A stretch of 64,000 nucleotides of DNA from Thalassospira povalilytica (GCF_002844235.1 NZ_PGTS01000001.1:806001-870000); one strand, 5' to 3'. Shown: positions 26,325 through 36,213, counted from the stretch's first letter. The notes: generated from the letters alone by a model not told the origin. Translations and numbers: made by a program.

Positions 26325-28084
26325 TGTGCGGAATTGCCGGTTATATCGCCAAGGATAAGCAAACCCTTGATCCCGAAATTCTTGATCGCCTATGCACGGC
26401 GTTGGGGCATCGCGGGCCTGATGGCGAAGGGCGATATGTAAAGGGGCCCGTCGGGTTTATTCAAACACGTCTCGCGATTATTGATCTCGATACGGGTGAT
26501 CAGCCGATTTATCATGAAAATGGCAGTGCCTTGGTCGCCAATGGCGAGATCTATAACTATGTCGAGCTGCGCAAAAGCCTGTGTGAAGCCAGTTTCAAAA
26601 CGCGTTCAGACAGTGAAACAGCACTTCGGGTCTATGCCCGTGACAATATTGACGGCTTTGATGCCCTGCGCGGTATGTATGCCTTTGCCATTCATGATGC
26701 TGTAGAGAACCAGGTTGTTCTGTGCCGGGATCCGTTTGGTATCAAACAGCTTTACTATGTCGAAACGCCGGAATATTTCGCCTTCGCATCCGAAGCACAG
26801 GCATTGATCGCGGCTGGTCTGGTTGGTCGGGATGTGCGTGCAGATGCCCGTTCCGAATTATTGCAGGTTCAATTCACAACCGGCAGCGATATGATTTTTG
26901 ACGGGATCAAGCGGCTTCTGCCGGGCGAGACCATTGTGCTGAGCAATGGTCGGATCATTGATCGTCGCCGTCGTCAGGTTCTTGGGGACAGTGCTTCGGT
27001 CGGCACACATCTTGAAGCAGCGTTGACCGACTGGGACCGTGTGTTCGAAGAATCCGTCAGGGTGCATCAACGATCAGACGTTGATTACGCCATGTTCCTT
27101 TCAGGCGGGGTTGATAGTGCATCGTTGCTTGGCATGATGCACCGGCTGAATGAGCGTCCGGTAACGGCCTATACAGCAGCGTTTGAAGCATCAAGCGTGC
27201 ATGATGAACGAGAAATTGCGCGCGATGTTGCCAAGGCCTGTAACGCCAATCATATCGAGGTCATGTTCTCGGAACGTGATTTCTGGACGCTTCTGCCGGA
27301 AGTCGCTGCGCGGATGGATGATCCCGTTGCAGATTACGCAATTCTTCCAACCTACAAACTGGCCAGCGAAGCCGCACGCGATTTCAAGGTCGTGCTGTGC
27401 GGCGAAGGCGGGGATGAGCTGTTTGGAGGGTATGGGCGGTATCGTTCCGTGATGCGACCGCTTCTTCTGGGCGGGCGCGTAATGCGGTCCAAGGGTGCGT
27501 TCGACAAGATTGATGTATTGCGTCCCGATGTGCTTGAAGGATGGCGCGACGGGATTGCTGCATCGGAAAGTCGCGAAAACCGCGGAAAGCGTTCGAGACT
27601 CGCGGTGGCGCAGGCGGTGGATTGTTCCGACTGGTTGCCAAATGACTTGCTGATCAAGCTTGATCGTATGCTGATGGCGAACGGGCTTGAAGGGCGAACA
27701 CCGTTCCTTGATCCGATGGTTGCCGAATTTGCCTATCAGTTGCCGGATCGTCTTAAAGTTCGCAAGGGAGTTGGCAAGTTCCTGCTGCGCAGCTGGCTGG
27801 AACGCTGCTTGCCGATGGCCCATCCCTTTGCGAAAAAACGTGGCTTTACTGTGCCGGTTGCAGAATGGATTTCAGGACAGGGTAAGCGACTGGGACCTTT
27901 GGTTGCCAATCAGGCGGGCATACTTGAAATCGCCGACCCGTCAAAGGTCGAAAAACTGTTCAATACACCGGGAAAGCGCGAAGGTGCGGCTTGCTGGCAT
28001 CTTCTTTTCTATGCGCTGTGGCATCAGGCCAATGTTTTGGGCCATGCTCCGGAAAAAGATGTGTTTGAAACACTGGCACCCTAA
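26324..28084 (+). CDS. asnB: Asparagine synthase (glutamine-hydrolysing), AsnB type
   Basis: A 586-residue class II amidotransferase. The N-terminal nucleophile Cys2 opens MCGIAGYI, followed by the glutaminase motifs RGPDGEGR, RLAIIDL and NGEIYNY; the synthetase half has the PP-loop MFLSGGVDSAS and GEGGDELFGGYGRYR. By sequence it could make asparagine, but it sits at the end of a glycosyltransferase run and is coupled to the upstream GT4 gene. AsnB-like enzymes in such clusters amidate uronic-acid sugars or other carboxylates on surface glycans, so that role is a serious alternative. No second asnB is in the window to test this. Confidence 0.88.
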   Translation: MCGIAGYIAKDKQTLDPEILDRLCTALGHRGPDGEGRYVKGPVGFIQTRLAIIDLDTGDQPIYHENGSALVANGEIYNYVELRKSLCEASFKTRSDSETALRVYARDNIDGFDALRGMYAFAIHDAVENQVVLCRDPFGIKQLYYVETPEYFAFASEAQALIAAGLVGRDVRADARSELLQVQFTTGSDMIFDGIKRLLPGETIVLSNGRIIDRRRRQVLGDSASVGTHLEAALTDWDRVFEESVRVHQRSDVDYAMFLSGGVDSASLLGMMHRLNERPVTAYTAAFEASSVHDEREIARDVAKACNANHIEVMFSERDFWTLLPEVAARMDDPVADYAILPTYKLASEAARDFKVVLCGEGGDELFGGYGRYRSVMRPLLLGGRVMRSKGAFDKIDVLRPDVLEGWRDGIAASESRENRGKRSRLAVAQAVDCSDWLPNDLLIKLDRMLMANGLEGRTPFLDPMVAEFAYQLPDRLKVRKGVGKFLLRSWLERCLPMAHPFAKKRGFTVPVAEWISGQGKRLGPLVANQAGILEIADPSKVEKLFNTPGKREGAACWHLLFYALWHQANVLGHAPEKDVFETLAP

Positions 28085-28122
28085 AGACTGCACCCAACCC
28101 TGATTTAGGACAGGAGGCGGCT

Positions 28123-28509
28123 ATGCCCAAGATCAGATCTTCAGTCTGGATGATTGTCCCAAATCTTTTGCGGACCCTTTTTCGGGGGGATGTCAGCTGG
28201 AAGTCGAAAGCTTTGCTGCTTGGCGGACTGGTCTATTTGATCAGTCCGGTCGATCTTTTGCCTGATATTCTTGTCGGGATTGGCTGGCTTGATGATCTTG
28301 TCATTGTGCCGTTGCTGGGGTGGTTGTCCTATCGAAGTTTGCCACCAGCGATCCAGGACGATGTTGGTTCTTTTGATCAGCGTGCTGCGAAATCGACGCG
28401 CCGGGTCTGGCTTTACCTTTTGCTTCTTGTCGTCGCGATAGTTGTCATTGCCATTTGGGGGGATGCCCAATACCCGGTCTCGCCAACCCAGCCAGGGTTG
28501 GCCGAGTGA
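28123..28509 (+). CDS. DUF1232 (YkvA-like) membrane protein
   Basis: A 128-residue protein with a DUF1232 domain: WKSKALLLGGLVYLISPVDLLPD, the family's signature helix with the SPxDLLPD turn, followed by GWLDDLVIVPLLGWL. A third hydrophobic helix lies near residues 91-110 (VWLYLLLLVVAIVVIAI). It is an inner-membrane protein of unknown biochemical role. It follows asnB by 38 bases with a good AGGAGG ribosome-binding site and could be read through from the glycan cluster. Confidence 0.85.
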   Translation: MPKIRSSVWMIVPNLLRTLFRGDVSWKSKALLLGGLVYLISPVDLLPDILVGIGWLDDLVIVPLLGWLSYRSLPPAIQDDVGSFDQRAAKSTRRVWLYLLLLVVAIVVIAIWGDAQYPVSPTQPGLAE

Positions 28510-28614
28510 CACTGTCGACTGACACAATTGTCATGATCCGGACAGCAGGTTTGACGGGGTAGGGATCGAAGACTAACCTTTGGTCATAAAAACCGTCAGA
28601 CAGGGAAGAAAGTC

Positions 28615-29613
28615 ATGAGTGATACATTCCGTGCATTGGTTCTTGATCAGCAGGACAAGTCCGTTTCGGCCAGTTTCAAAAATCTGACGACAGAAGATTT
28701 GCCAGAAGGTGATGTTCTGGTTCGGGTGAAATGGTCGACCCTTAATTACAAGGATGGCATGATTTTGAACGGATTGGGGCGCCTCGTTCGATCCTATCCG
28801 CATGTGCCTGGCGTCGATTTTTCCGGTGAGGTCGTTTCATCAACAGACCGGCGATATAAACCGGGCGATGAGGTCATCCTGACCGGCTGGCGCGTGGGTG
28901 AGGCCCACTGGGGTGGCTATGCTCAATATGCCCGTGTCAAGGCGGATTGGCTGGTTCCGCTGCCAAACGGGCTGGGGGCGGATCAGGCCATGGCCATCGG
29001 CACGGCGGGCTTCACTTCCATGCTGGCGGTTATGGCCCTTGAGGAGCAGGGTGTTTCACCTGATCAGGATGGTGAGGTTCTTGTAACCGGTGCTGCCGGG
29101 GGTGTCGGGTCAGTTGCGGTTTCGATATTGGCGGCGCTGGGATACCGGGTTGCCGCATCGACCGGGCGTGCCGAAACACATCAGTATCTTCGAGACCTGG
29201 GCGCAACGACAATCGTTGATCGCAACGAATTGACCGATACCAGCAAGCCGCTTCTAAGCGAGAAATGGGTTGGTGCGATTGACAGTGTCGGCAGCAGCAC
29301 ACTTGCACATGTATTGTCAGAAATGAAGTATCACGGTGTGGTGGCGGCATGCGGTCTTGCCGGTGGTCCGGATCTTCCGGCTACGGTCATACCGTTCCTG
29401 CTGCGCGGGGCTCGGCTGATCGGAATTGATTCGGTGATGTGTCCCTATGCCTATCGTGTGAAGGCTTGGGAACGCCTTGCTAGACAATTGCCGACCGATC
29501 ATTTGTCCGCAGCAACGACCAAGGTTGCCTTGTCCGAAATTCTGCCTTGGGGGGAGAAAATCCTGAAAGGTCAGGTCAAAGGTCGAGTTCTGATTGACGT
29601 GCAGGATTGCTAG
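28615..29613 (+). CDS. acuI: AcuI/YhdH-family acrylyl-CoA reductase-like oxidoreductase
   Basis: A 332-residue zinc-free medium-chain dehydrogenase/reductase of the YhdH/YhfP/AcuI branch. N-terminal pattern: VRVKWSTLNYKDGMILNG and PHVPGVDFSGEVV; the NADPH-binding Rossmann motif is VTGAAGGVGSVAVSILAALG. AcuI reduces acrylyl-CoA to propionyl-CoA, both in 3-hydroxypropionate metabolism and in detoxifying acrylate from DMSP breakdown; the latter is plausible for a marine bacterium but not shown here. It is a single gene with no catabolic partners beside it. Confidence 0.82.
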   Translation: MSDTFRALVLDQQDKSVSASFKNLTTEDLPEGDVLVRVKWSTLNYKDGMILNGLGRLVRSYPHVPGVDFSGEVVSSTDRRYKPGDEVILTGWRVGEAHWGGYAQYARVKADWLVPLPNGLGADQAMAIGTAGFTSMLAVMALEEQGVSPDQDGEVLVTGAAGGVGSVAVSILAALGYRVAASTGRAETHQYLRDLGATTIVDRNELTDTSKPLLSEKWVGAIDSVGSSTLAHVLSEMKYHGVVAACGLAGGPDLPATVIPFLLRGARLIGIDSVMCPYAYRVKAWERLARQLPTDHLSAATTKVALSEILPWGEKILKGQVKGRVLIDVQDC

Positions 29614-29702
29614 TAAGGTCAAAACCATGCAGAATCAGCAGGTTCCCGATCGGTACTTTCGGTAAACGGGGCCCGTCAATTTGTTAGCTGGAAGTCAACC
29701 TG

Positions 29703-31658
29703 ATGCTTGAACAACGGTTTCGCATTCTTCTTGTGGAAGATAACCCCGGTGATGCGTTTCTTGTCCGCACACTCCTTGAGGAGACTGGGGAGCCGTTTGA
29801 TATTGAACATCGCAGCGATCTGACTTCCGCCATGGCCGTGCTGAACGGAGAGGGTCCTGATGCGGTTTTTGATGTGGTTTTGCTGGATCTGACATTACCG
29901 GATTCTTCGGGCGTGACGACCATCAGCCGCATCAGGGACTGTGCCAACACAGCACCGGTTGTTGTGTTGACCGGACACAAGGATGAAGAACTGGCTTTCG
30001 AGGCGCTTCAGCATGGAGCAGAAGATTATCTGACCAAGGAATTCCCGGATGGTCGCACCATTCGCCGGTCCATCCGCTATGCGATTGAGCGATCACGCGC
30101 CGAGCGTGCTCTTAAGGAAAGTGAAGAACGTTATCGCAAACTGGTTGAACTTGCCCCCGAATTGATTTCCATCCTGAGCGGGGAAGAAATCGCCTATATC
30201 AATCAGCAGGGGCTTTCGATCCTCGGCGCAGACGATAGTGCAGCCCTTATCGGTCGTTCCTTTATGGAAATGGTTCATCCGGCAAGCAAGGAAACGCTGG
30301 GCGAATATATTGCCCGTTACAGGGATGGATACACCGGGCGTGCAGATTTCACCATCATGTGTCAGCGCCCGGCTGGGGACAATGTGGAACTCGAAGTTTC
30401 CGCCATTGCATTTACCCATGAAGGGGCGCCGGCGATGCTGATGCTGGCCGAAGACGTTACCGAGAAGCGCAAAATCGAACGCCAACTGGTCCAGACGTCC
30501 AAGCTTGCGACCCTTGGTGAAATGGCGGCTTCTGTTGCCCATGAAATGAACCAGCCGCTGAATGTTATTCGCATGGCGGCCGATACCTGTGCGCTTCAAT
30601 ATGATCTTGATGCGGTCAAGCCAGCCTTTCAGCATGAAAGACTGGCGCTGATCAGCAGCCAGACCGAACGCATGTCGGAAATCATCAAGCACCTACAGAT
30701 CTACAGCCGGCCCGATGATGATGACTTCGTGCCGTTCGATCCGATGCGTGCTGTGGCAAGTTCGGTGGACATGATTGAACATGACTGTCGGCTTTCGGGC
30801 ATTGAAATCGAAGTGGTGCCACCTGCCCAGGCCTGTCTGGTCAATGGTCGCCAGGTTCAGCTTGAACAGGTTCTTGTCAACATGCTGACCAATGCCCGCG
30901 ACGCGATTAACGAAAATGGCGATGATGGAAATATCGGCGGTCTTATCCGGGTCAGCGCCATGGTCGACAAGACCAATCAGGTGCTTAAGCTGGCGGTGAA
31001 TGACAATGGCGGTGGTGTTCCCGAAGCCGCCATTGATCTGTTGTTCCATCCGTTCTTTACAACAAAGGATGTTGGAAAGGGCACGGGCCTTGGACTGTCG
31101 GTCAGTTTTGGCATTGTGGAAGCAATGGGCGGCAAGATTGATGTCAGGAATGAAGGTGATGGTGCATGTTTTGAAGTTACACTTCCCATCGTCAGCTTTG
31201 ATGCAAGCGACGCAGACCAGACGGAATATGAGCCGGAAGAGCACCCGGGCGGGGACACGGGATTGAATGCGGAAACGCGTCAGAACATCAGAATTCTGGT
31301 GGTGGATGACGAAGTTGACGCCATGGAAATCATATCGGGATATCTCGAAGCACAGGGCTATAACGTTTCTGCGGCCAGTGACGGTGAAGATGCGCTGGCA
31401 CTTGCAGCGGTGGTGCAGCCCAATATTCTGATTACAGACATCCGGATGCCACAAATGGACGGCAATGCCCTGGTCAAGGAACTGCGCAGCCGCGACCCGG
31501 CATTGCCGGTTATCGTGATGACCGGGCATCCCGGCGATGCAGAGCGTCCGGTAGACGATGATGGTGCCGATGCCCCGGTGATGGTGATGTCCAAGCCACT
31601 CAACCTCAAGGAGCTTCTGGGTATTCTGGATGAATTGTCGGAAGTCTGTATTCAATGA
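29703..31658 (+). CDS. Hybrid histidine kinase with receiver domains at both ends
   Basis: A 651-residue cytoplasmic signalling protein with no membrane segment. Order: receiver 1 (residues 6-125, phospho-Asp62 in LLDLTLPD), PAS domain (about 135-255, ERYRKLVELAPELIS), HisKA dimerisation helix with His280 in ASVAHEMNQPLNV, HATPase (NMLTNARDAI; NDNGGGVPE; GKGTGLGLSVSFGIV), and a C-terminal receiver 2 (phospho-Asp579 in ITDIRMPQMDG). It probably relays a signal from another kinase through receiver 1 and senses a cytoplasmic ligand with PAS. A LuxR-type response regulator is convergent just downstream and is a likely partner, by position only. It ends at a bidirectional terminator. Confidence 0.92.
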   Translation: MLEQRFRILLVEDNPGDAFLVRTLLEETGEPFDIEHRSDLTSAMAVLNGEGPDAVFDVVLLDLTLPDSSGVTTISRIRDCANTAPVVVLTGHKDEELAFEALQHGAEDYLTKEFPDGRTIRRSIRYAIERSRAERALKESEERYRKLVELAPELISILSGEEIAYINQQGLSILGADDSAALIGRSFMEMVHPASKETLGEYIARYRDGYTGRADFTIMCQRPAGDNVELEVSAIAFTHEGAPAMLMLAEDVTEKRKIERQLVQTSKLATLGEMAASVAHEMNQPLNVIRMAADTCALQYDLDAVKPAFQHERLALISSQTERMSEIIKHLQIYSRPDDDDFVPFDPMRAVASSVDMIEHDCRLSGIEIEVVPPAQACLVNGRQVQLEQVLVNMLTNARDAINENGDDGNIGGLIRVSAMVDKTNQVLKLAVNDNGGGVPEAAIDLLFHPFFTTKDVGKGTGLGLSVSFGIVEAMGGKIDVRNEGDGACFEVTLPIVSFDASDADQTEYEPEEHPGGDTGLNAETRQNIRILVVDDEVDAMEIISGYLEAQGYNVSAASDGEDALALAAVVQPNILITDIRMPQMDGNALVKELRSRDPALPVIVMTGHPGDAERPVDDDGADAPVMVMSKPLNLKELLGILDELSEVCIQ

Positions 31659-31700
31659 TGCCAGAGTAGATGCCGGAGCAGTACAGGATCCGGTCAAAGA

Positions 31701-31728
31701 AAAAGCCCGGTCGTAGCCGGGCTTTTTT
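31701..31728. terminator. Bidirectional terminator between hybrid kinase and response regulator
   Basis: AAAAGCCCGG / CCGGGCTTTTTT hairpin with T and A runs on both sides, between convergent genes. Confidence 0.92.
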
Positions 31729-31760
31729 GTATTTGATGTCGGGCAGAAGGCTGGTTGCTT

Positions 31761-32414
31761 TTAGGCTTCCCAACCAAGCTGCATGGCAATTTTGACAGCC
31801 TGTGTACGATTGGCCGCGCCAAGTTTCTTGAAAATGCCGGTCAGATGGACTTTGACCGTGATTTCACGAACCGTAAGCTGCTTGGCGATTTCCTTGTTGG
31901 AAAGCCCTTTGGTCAACAGGCCAAGAACTTCACGTTCACGATTGGTTAGCTGACGCAGGGGGTTGTCGGGTGCAAGGCCTTCAAGATCAATTTCGCCAGG
32001 ACGGATTTGCGAGCCGTCATCTTCAAGCAATGCAGAAGGAATGTATTTCTCCCCTGACAGGATTAGGCGCAACGCATTGATCAGCGATTTGCCTGACAAT
32101 GTTTTGGGGAGATACCCTGATGCACCATGCTCAAGAGCATTGAGAACGTCGCTGCGCTTTACCGAGCCTGACAAGATCACGACAGGAATCTCCGGATGCT
32201 TCTGGCGCATGACCGTCAACCCCGACAAACCGTTCATGCCCGGCATGTTGAGATCAAGGATTGTCAGCTCAACGTCTGTTTCCCCGTCAACGACGGCAAG
32301 TGCTTCTGCGAAATCCTTCGCCTGCGCGACTTCAACTTCCGGCGCTGCGATTTTAAGGAAGGAAGTAATCCCGTCTCTGACGAGATCGTGGTCGTCTGCT
32401 AGCAGGATGTTCAT
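31761..32414 (-). CDS. LuxR-family response regulator (NarL type)
   Basis: A 217-residue DNA-binding response regulator. The receiver (residues 1-120) has the acidic pocket ADDHD, phospho-acceptor Asp54 in ILDLNMPGMNG, and Lys near 104 in YLPKTLSGKSL. The output domain is a LuxR/NarL helix-turn-helix: LTNREREVLGLLTKGLSNKE then VREITVKVHLTGIFKKLGA. It is convergent with the hybrid kinase, which may phosphorylate it; regulated genes are not evident. Confidence 0.92.
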   Translation of the reverse strand: MNILLADDHDLVRDGITSFLKIAAPEVEVAQAKDFAEALAVVDGETDVELTILDLNMPGMNGLSGLTVMRQKHPEIPVVILSGSVKRSDVLNALEHGASGYLPKTLSGKSLINALRLILSGEKYIPSALLEDDGSQIRPGEIDLEGLAPDNPLRQLTNREREVLGLLTKGLSNKEIAKQLTVREITVKVHLTGIFKKLGAANRTQAVKIAMQLGWEA

Positions 32415-32701
32415 TTTTATGCAGTACCCGTTCTTGTCCGAAGCTCTGACATCTGATGATTGGCCCCGGAAACGCTCCCCGTACTGACGACACGGTTACG
32501 CGCAATAGTTAGATTATAATTCAAGCGTCCCCCCCGGACGCGTGCGCAGCATTCAACAAAACCGGGGTCGTGTCAAACGGCAGGATAGTTTCTGAAAGCC
32601 TCAACTATTCGATCAGATAGGTCAGCTTGTGCGGGAGTCAATGTTTTATCCCATATTGCATAGTATGCGGGAGGCGCAAGGCCATTTCCGGAGGTTGGAA
32701 A

Positions 32702-33466
32702 TCAGACGGAAATCGAAAGGCTTGGCTGGTCGATGCTATCGGCGCGTGCATTTTTTGTCGCGGATTCTTCCGCTGAGAATACAGGGCTGTCGTCGTTGCT
32801 GGTGGCCCGCTGCAGACTGGCCTGTCGGAAGGCCGCCATGTCAGCACCTGAAGGCGCATTCGGCGCAAGGGCGGCGTTCTGCAATGTCGCCAGTGCGCGA
32901 TCACGGTCGGCCTTGCTGCCCGACATCGAAACGCTGACATCAACATGCCCCCCGATAGCATAGGCATTGCCATCCGGGCCTATCTGATAGGTATATTGCG
33001 GGGCCGATCCATATGGGCCTGCTGCGGCCGCATGGGCTTCTTCTTCCTGACGCACGGCAGAATCCCGGGCCTGCAATTGTGACACAACGGCTTTTTCTGC
33101 GGGATCAAGATCTGTGCTGTTTGACGTCGCAGAAGAAGCGTCACCATTTTCTTCATTGGTTTTGACAGCGTCGCGATACTCGGCCCGGCTTACGCCACCG
33201 GCGACGGCCTGTGCTTCGGTCAATGTTCTTGGATCAACGATGCGCGTCCGCAGGCTGTTATTATCTTCTCCCCCGATGGAATAGGGGGAGGCAGCAGTTC
33301 CTGATTTAGAATTTTTCTGGACTTCGACTGCTTCATATTCGGCCAGAACGCGCCCGTCAGACGTTTGCGCGATTTCCCGAACATTCAGGATCACGCCCAT
33401 TCCGCCGCTATTCGGATTTGCTATGGTTTGGCCCGCTGCAATCATTGATGTCGAAGTGGTTTCCAA
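32702..33466 (-). CDS. SprA-related protein with altered zinc-protease-like motif
   Basis: A 254-residue protein resembling the SprA-related family (putative metalloproteases). The recognisable core is VVSQLQARDSAVRQEEEAHA followed by AAAGPYGSAPQYTYQIGPDG and AIGGHVDVSVS. Where relatives, as I recall them, carry a HExxH zinc-protease-like motif, this protein reads E141-E-E-A-H145, losing the first histidine, so catalysis is doubtful. Both ends are low complexity and predicted disordered; no signal peptide. The start is uncertain: the longest frame uses TTG at 33466, an ATG lies at 33445, and neither has a clear ribosome-binding site. Role unknown. Confidence 0.7.
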   Translation of the reverse strand: METTSTSMIAAGQTIANPNSGGMGVILNVREIAQTSDGRVLAEYEAVEVQKNSKSGTAASPYSIGGEDNNSLRTRIVDPRTLTEAQAVAGGVSRAEYRDAVKTNEENGDASSATSNSTDLDPAEKAVVSQLQARDSAVRQEEEAHAAAAGPYGSAPQYTYQIGPDGNAYAIGGHVDVSVSMSGSKADRDRALATLQNAALAPNAPSGADMAAFRQASLQRATSNDDSPVFSAEESATKNARADSIDQPSLSISV

Positions 33467-33656
33467 GTTTTAACGCAAAAGACTATACATCGCAGGTTAT
33501 CAGAAAATGCGCACGGAGTCTTGCACCGGATTCCAATGCCGGTGTGGGGGGCGCTCATGTCTTGCGCAGCGTGTGGCTTGCTGATATCAGGAAAGCCAAA
33601 TTTCGGCGGTACGGTAATCGTCGCTGCAATCAATTCAATCAGGAATTCATACGCAT

Positions 33657-34688
33657 ATGTCCGACTTTGTTATACCCGCCAACGAAAAAGTACTCGTTAC
33701 GGGCGCAGCAGGTTTTATTGGTTCTCACCTTTGCCTGAAATTGCTGGAACAGGGGTCAACCGTCGTCGGACTGGATAACGTCAACGACTATTATGATGTT
33801 AACCTGAAAGAAGCGCGACTTGCCCGTCTGGAAGGCAAGCCCGGTTTCAAATTTGTGCGCATGGACCTTGAAAACCGCGAGGGTATCGCGGATTTGTTTG
33901 CAACGGAAAAACCGACATATGTTGTGAACCTGGCTGCGCAGGCCGGGGTGCGGTATTCAATCGAAAATCCGCATGCCTATATCGATGCGAACCTTGTCGG
34001 TTTCACAAATATTCTTGAAGGGTGTCGCCACAATAATGTGAAGCATCTGGTCTATGCTTCAAGCAGCTCGGTATATGGCATGAACACGGAAATGCCTTTC
34101 TCCGTGCATCACAATGTCGATCACCCGATAAGCCTTTACGCAGCATCCAAAAAGGCAAACGAGCTGATGGCGCATACCTATAGCCATCTCTATCGCTTGC
34201 CGACGACGGGTCTTCGTTTCTTCACGGTGTATGGTCCGTGGGGACGCCCGGACATGGCCCTGTTCCTGTTTACCAAGGCTATTCTTGAAGGGCGTCCGAT
34301 CAACGTCTTTAACGAAGGCAAAATGCGGCGTGATTTCACCTATATCGATGACATTGTCGAAGGTGTTTACCGTTGTATTTCCACGGTTGCCCAACCAAAT
34401 CCGAACTGGAATTCGGCCAAACCCGATCCGGCGACCAGTTCCGCGCCGTATCGCGTGTTCAATATCGGCAATAACAGCCCGGTCGAACTGATGTATATGA
34501 TCGAGATCATCGAAAAGGCATTGGGCGTTAAGGCCGAAAAGAATATGCTGCCGATGCAGGATGGCGATGTGCCGGCGACTTATGCCGATGTCGAAGCACT
34601 GACCGATGCCGTCGGCTTCAAACCGGCAACATCGATTGAAACCGGGATCGGCAACTTTGTTGAATGGTACCGATCTTTTTACGGGTAA
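33657..34688 (+). CDS. NAD-dependent epimerase, probable UDP-glucuronate 4-epimerase
   Basis: A 343-residue short-chain extended SDR enzyme. NAD motif [20 protein letters not shown]; catalytic S-S-S (ASSSSVYG) and Y-x3-K ([10 protein letters not shown]). The stretch [18 protein letters not shown] and the [16 protein letters not shown] region match UDP-glucuronate 4-epimerases (LspL/CapI), which supply UDP-galacturonate for surface glycans. Substrate is assigned by resemblance. It is followed six bases later by a flippase gene, so the pair forms a small polysaccharide unit. Confidence 0.87.
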   Translation: MSDFVIPANEKVLVTGAAGFIGSHLCLKLLEQGSTVVGLDNVNDYYDVNLKEARLARLEGKPGFKFVRMDLENREGIADLFATEKPTYVVNLAAQAGVRYSIENPHAYIDANLVGFTNILEGCRHNNVKHLVYASSSSVYGMNTEMPFSVHHNVDHPISLYAASKKANELMAHTYSHLYRLPTTGLRFFTVYGPWGRPDMALFLFTKAILEGRPINVFNEGKMRRDFTYIDDIVEGVYRCISTVAQPNPNWNSAKPDPATSSAPYRVFNIGNNSPVELMYMIEIIEKALGVKAEKNMLPMQDGDVPATYADVEALTDAVGFKPATSIETGIGNFVEWYRSFYG

Positions 34689-34694
34689 GATAAC

Positions 34695-35978
34695 TTGAAA
34701 TTTGCCGCGATCTTCGTGCTGTTCGCCAATGCATTTTCGGCGGGCATGATGTTTCTGGCCAGCGTGTTTATCTCGCGCTATGGCGGCAAGGAACTCTTTG
34801 GCTTCTTTAGCGTGGTACTGGGGGTGGTTGTAATCGGCGCCAAGATTACCACGCTGGGCCTTGATGTTGCGATTGTGCGTTTCCTTCCGAAATATCGTGC
34901 GGAGGGGCAGCTCTCTGCGTCAGGAGGGATAAAGCGCGCAGCAATCGGAATAACCCTGTTTTTATCCGTCGTTAGTGCAATTTCATTTGCGGTAATGCTG
35001 CATTATTTTCGCGGTTTTCCGGTGCCTGTCGCGACAGCAGCTGCCACCGCTTTACCGCTGGCAGCATTGTTGGGCGTATTCCAAAACATAATTCGTGCAG
35101 ACGGGAACGTTTCGCGGGCTGTGGTCGGTGAGGCGATCGTAAGGCCAGCTGTTTTTATGGCACTCATCCTGACCATGCACTTCCTTTGGATTCCAAGCAT
35201 TGGGAATTTCGGGATTGGTCTTGCTTACAGTATCGCTCTTGGAATGTCTTTGTCGGTTAGTATCGCCCTGGTAGTGTCTGACAGAAAGGTAAACTGGGGC
35301 GGGCGGATAACCTTGCGCTCCAAGCATTTGCGCGAATGGTTATCTCACGGTATTAACCTGCTGCTCTCAGAGTCATCAACAGCGCTCCTGAATCAGGCAC
35401 CTATTCTGCTCGCGGGTGTCCTACTTTCAGCTGCTGAAGCCGGTGAAATGAGTGCAGTTATAAGACTGGCAATGCTCGTTATATTTGCCTTGACTGCAGT
35501 GCAATCAATCATCACACCTTTCTTGTCTCAAGCAATGTCCAGAAATAATACTAAAGAATTGCAAGCGCTGGTGGCACGCGCATCGGCATTTACGATGATT
35601 GTCGCCGTGCCTGTCTGCGGAGGATTTGTTCTGCTTGCTCCACAGTTGCTAGGCTTCTTTGGTGACGGATATGTAACGGCAGTTCCATTGTTGCGGATCA
35701 TGTTGGGGGCGTATTTGCTTTATGCTGCCGCAGGACCCGCCGTAGCCTTACTTACGATGACGGGGCATCACAAAGTGGCGAGAACAGTCGTATGCTCGGC
35801 TGCCACTGCCATGATAGTTCTGGGGGCCATATCGATGACTTTTGGTGGACTTGTTCCAGCGGTGTGGGTGGCGGCCTTGATAGTTGCGGTTTATCCACTA
35901 ATCCTTGCAATCCTGTGCCGCAAGACGCTTGGGGTGGATCCGACGGTACTGTCATTGCGTTATTTGGTCGCCAGGTAA
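34695..35978 (+). CDS. Polysaccharide flippase-like membrane protein (Wzx/MATE type)
   Basis: A 427-residue integral membrane protein with about 12 hydrophobic segments, of the oligosaccharide flippase type (MVF/Wzx superfamily), likely moving lipid-linked oligosaccharide across the inner membrane. The start is a TTG at 34695, six bases after the epimerase stop; GGTAAG lies just upstream and no ATG fits better before the first helix. The middle of the gene (about 34.9-35.7 kb) is visibly more AT-rich than its neighbours, with AATAATACTAAAGAATTG-like stretches, suggesting horizontal acquisition. Two tRNA-Thr genes lie just downstream. Cargo unknown. Confidence 0.82.
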   Translation: MKFAAIFVLFANAFSAGMMFLASVFISRYGGKELFGFFSVVLGVVVIGAKITTLGLDVAIVRFLPKYRAEGQLSASGGIKRAAIGITLFLSVVSAISFAVMLHYFRGFPVPVATAAATALPLAALLGVFQNIIRADGNVSRAVVGEAIVRPAVFMALILTMHFLWIPSIGNFGIGLAYSIALGMSLSVSIALVVSDRKVNWGGRITLRSKHLREWLSHGINLLLSESSTALLNQAPILLAGVLLSAAEAGEMSAVIRLAMLVIFALTAVQSIITPFLSQAMSRNNTKELQALVARASAFTMIVAVPVCGGFVLLAPQLLGFFGDGYVTAVPLLRIMLGAYLLYAAAGPAVALLTMTGHHKVARTVVCSAATAMIVLGAISMTFGGLVPAVWVAALIVAVYPLILAILCRKTLGVDPTVLSLRYLVAR

Positions 35979-36109
35979 CCTGCCAGCACGCTCTCGCCAT
36001 AGCGCAAAGTCTGCTGGCAGTTGTCCACTGCATGAAACGTGATGATGCGATTTCTGCAAACTGCGGCGCATCAGGCATTTGCCATCATTGGCGATCTATT
36101 TTGGGGAAA

Positions 36110-36184
36110 TGGTGCTGCTGGGGAGATTTGAACTCCCGGCCTCTCCCTTACCAAGGGAGTGCTCTACCCCTGAGCTACAGCAGC
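36110..36184 (-). tRNA. tRNA-Thr (GGT), copy 1
   Basis: A 75-base cloverleaf with encoded CCA. Acceptor GCTGCTG/CAGCAGC; anticodon stem CTCCC/GGGAG with loop TTGGTAA gives anticodon GGT, reading ACC and ACT threonine codons. Downstream of and identical to the copy at 36214. Confidence 0.95.
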
Positions 36185-36213
36185 CCGATATCATCAGGCA
36201 ATCCGGTGGGGGA

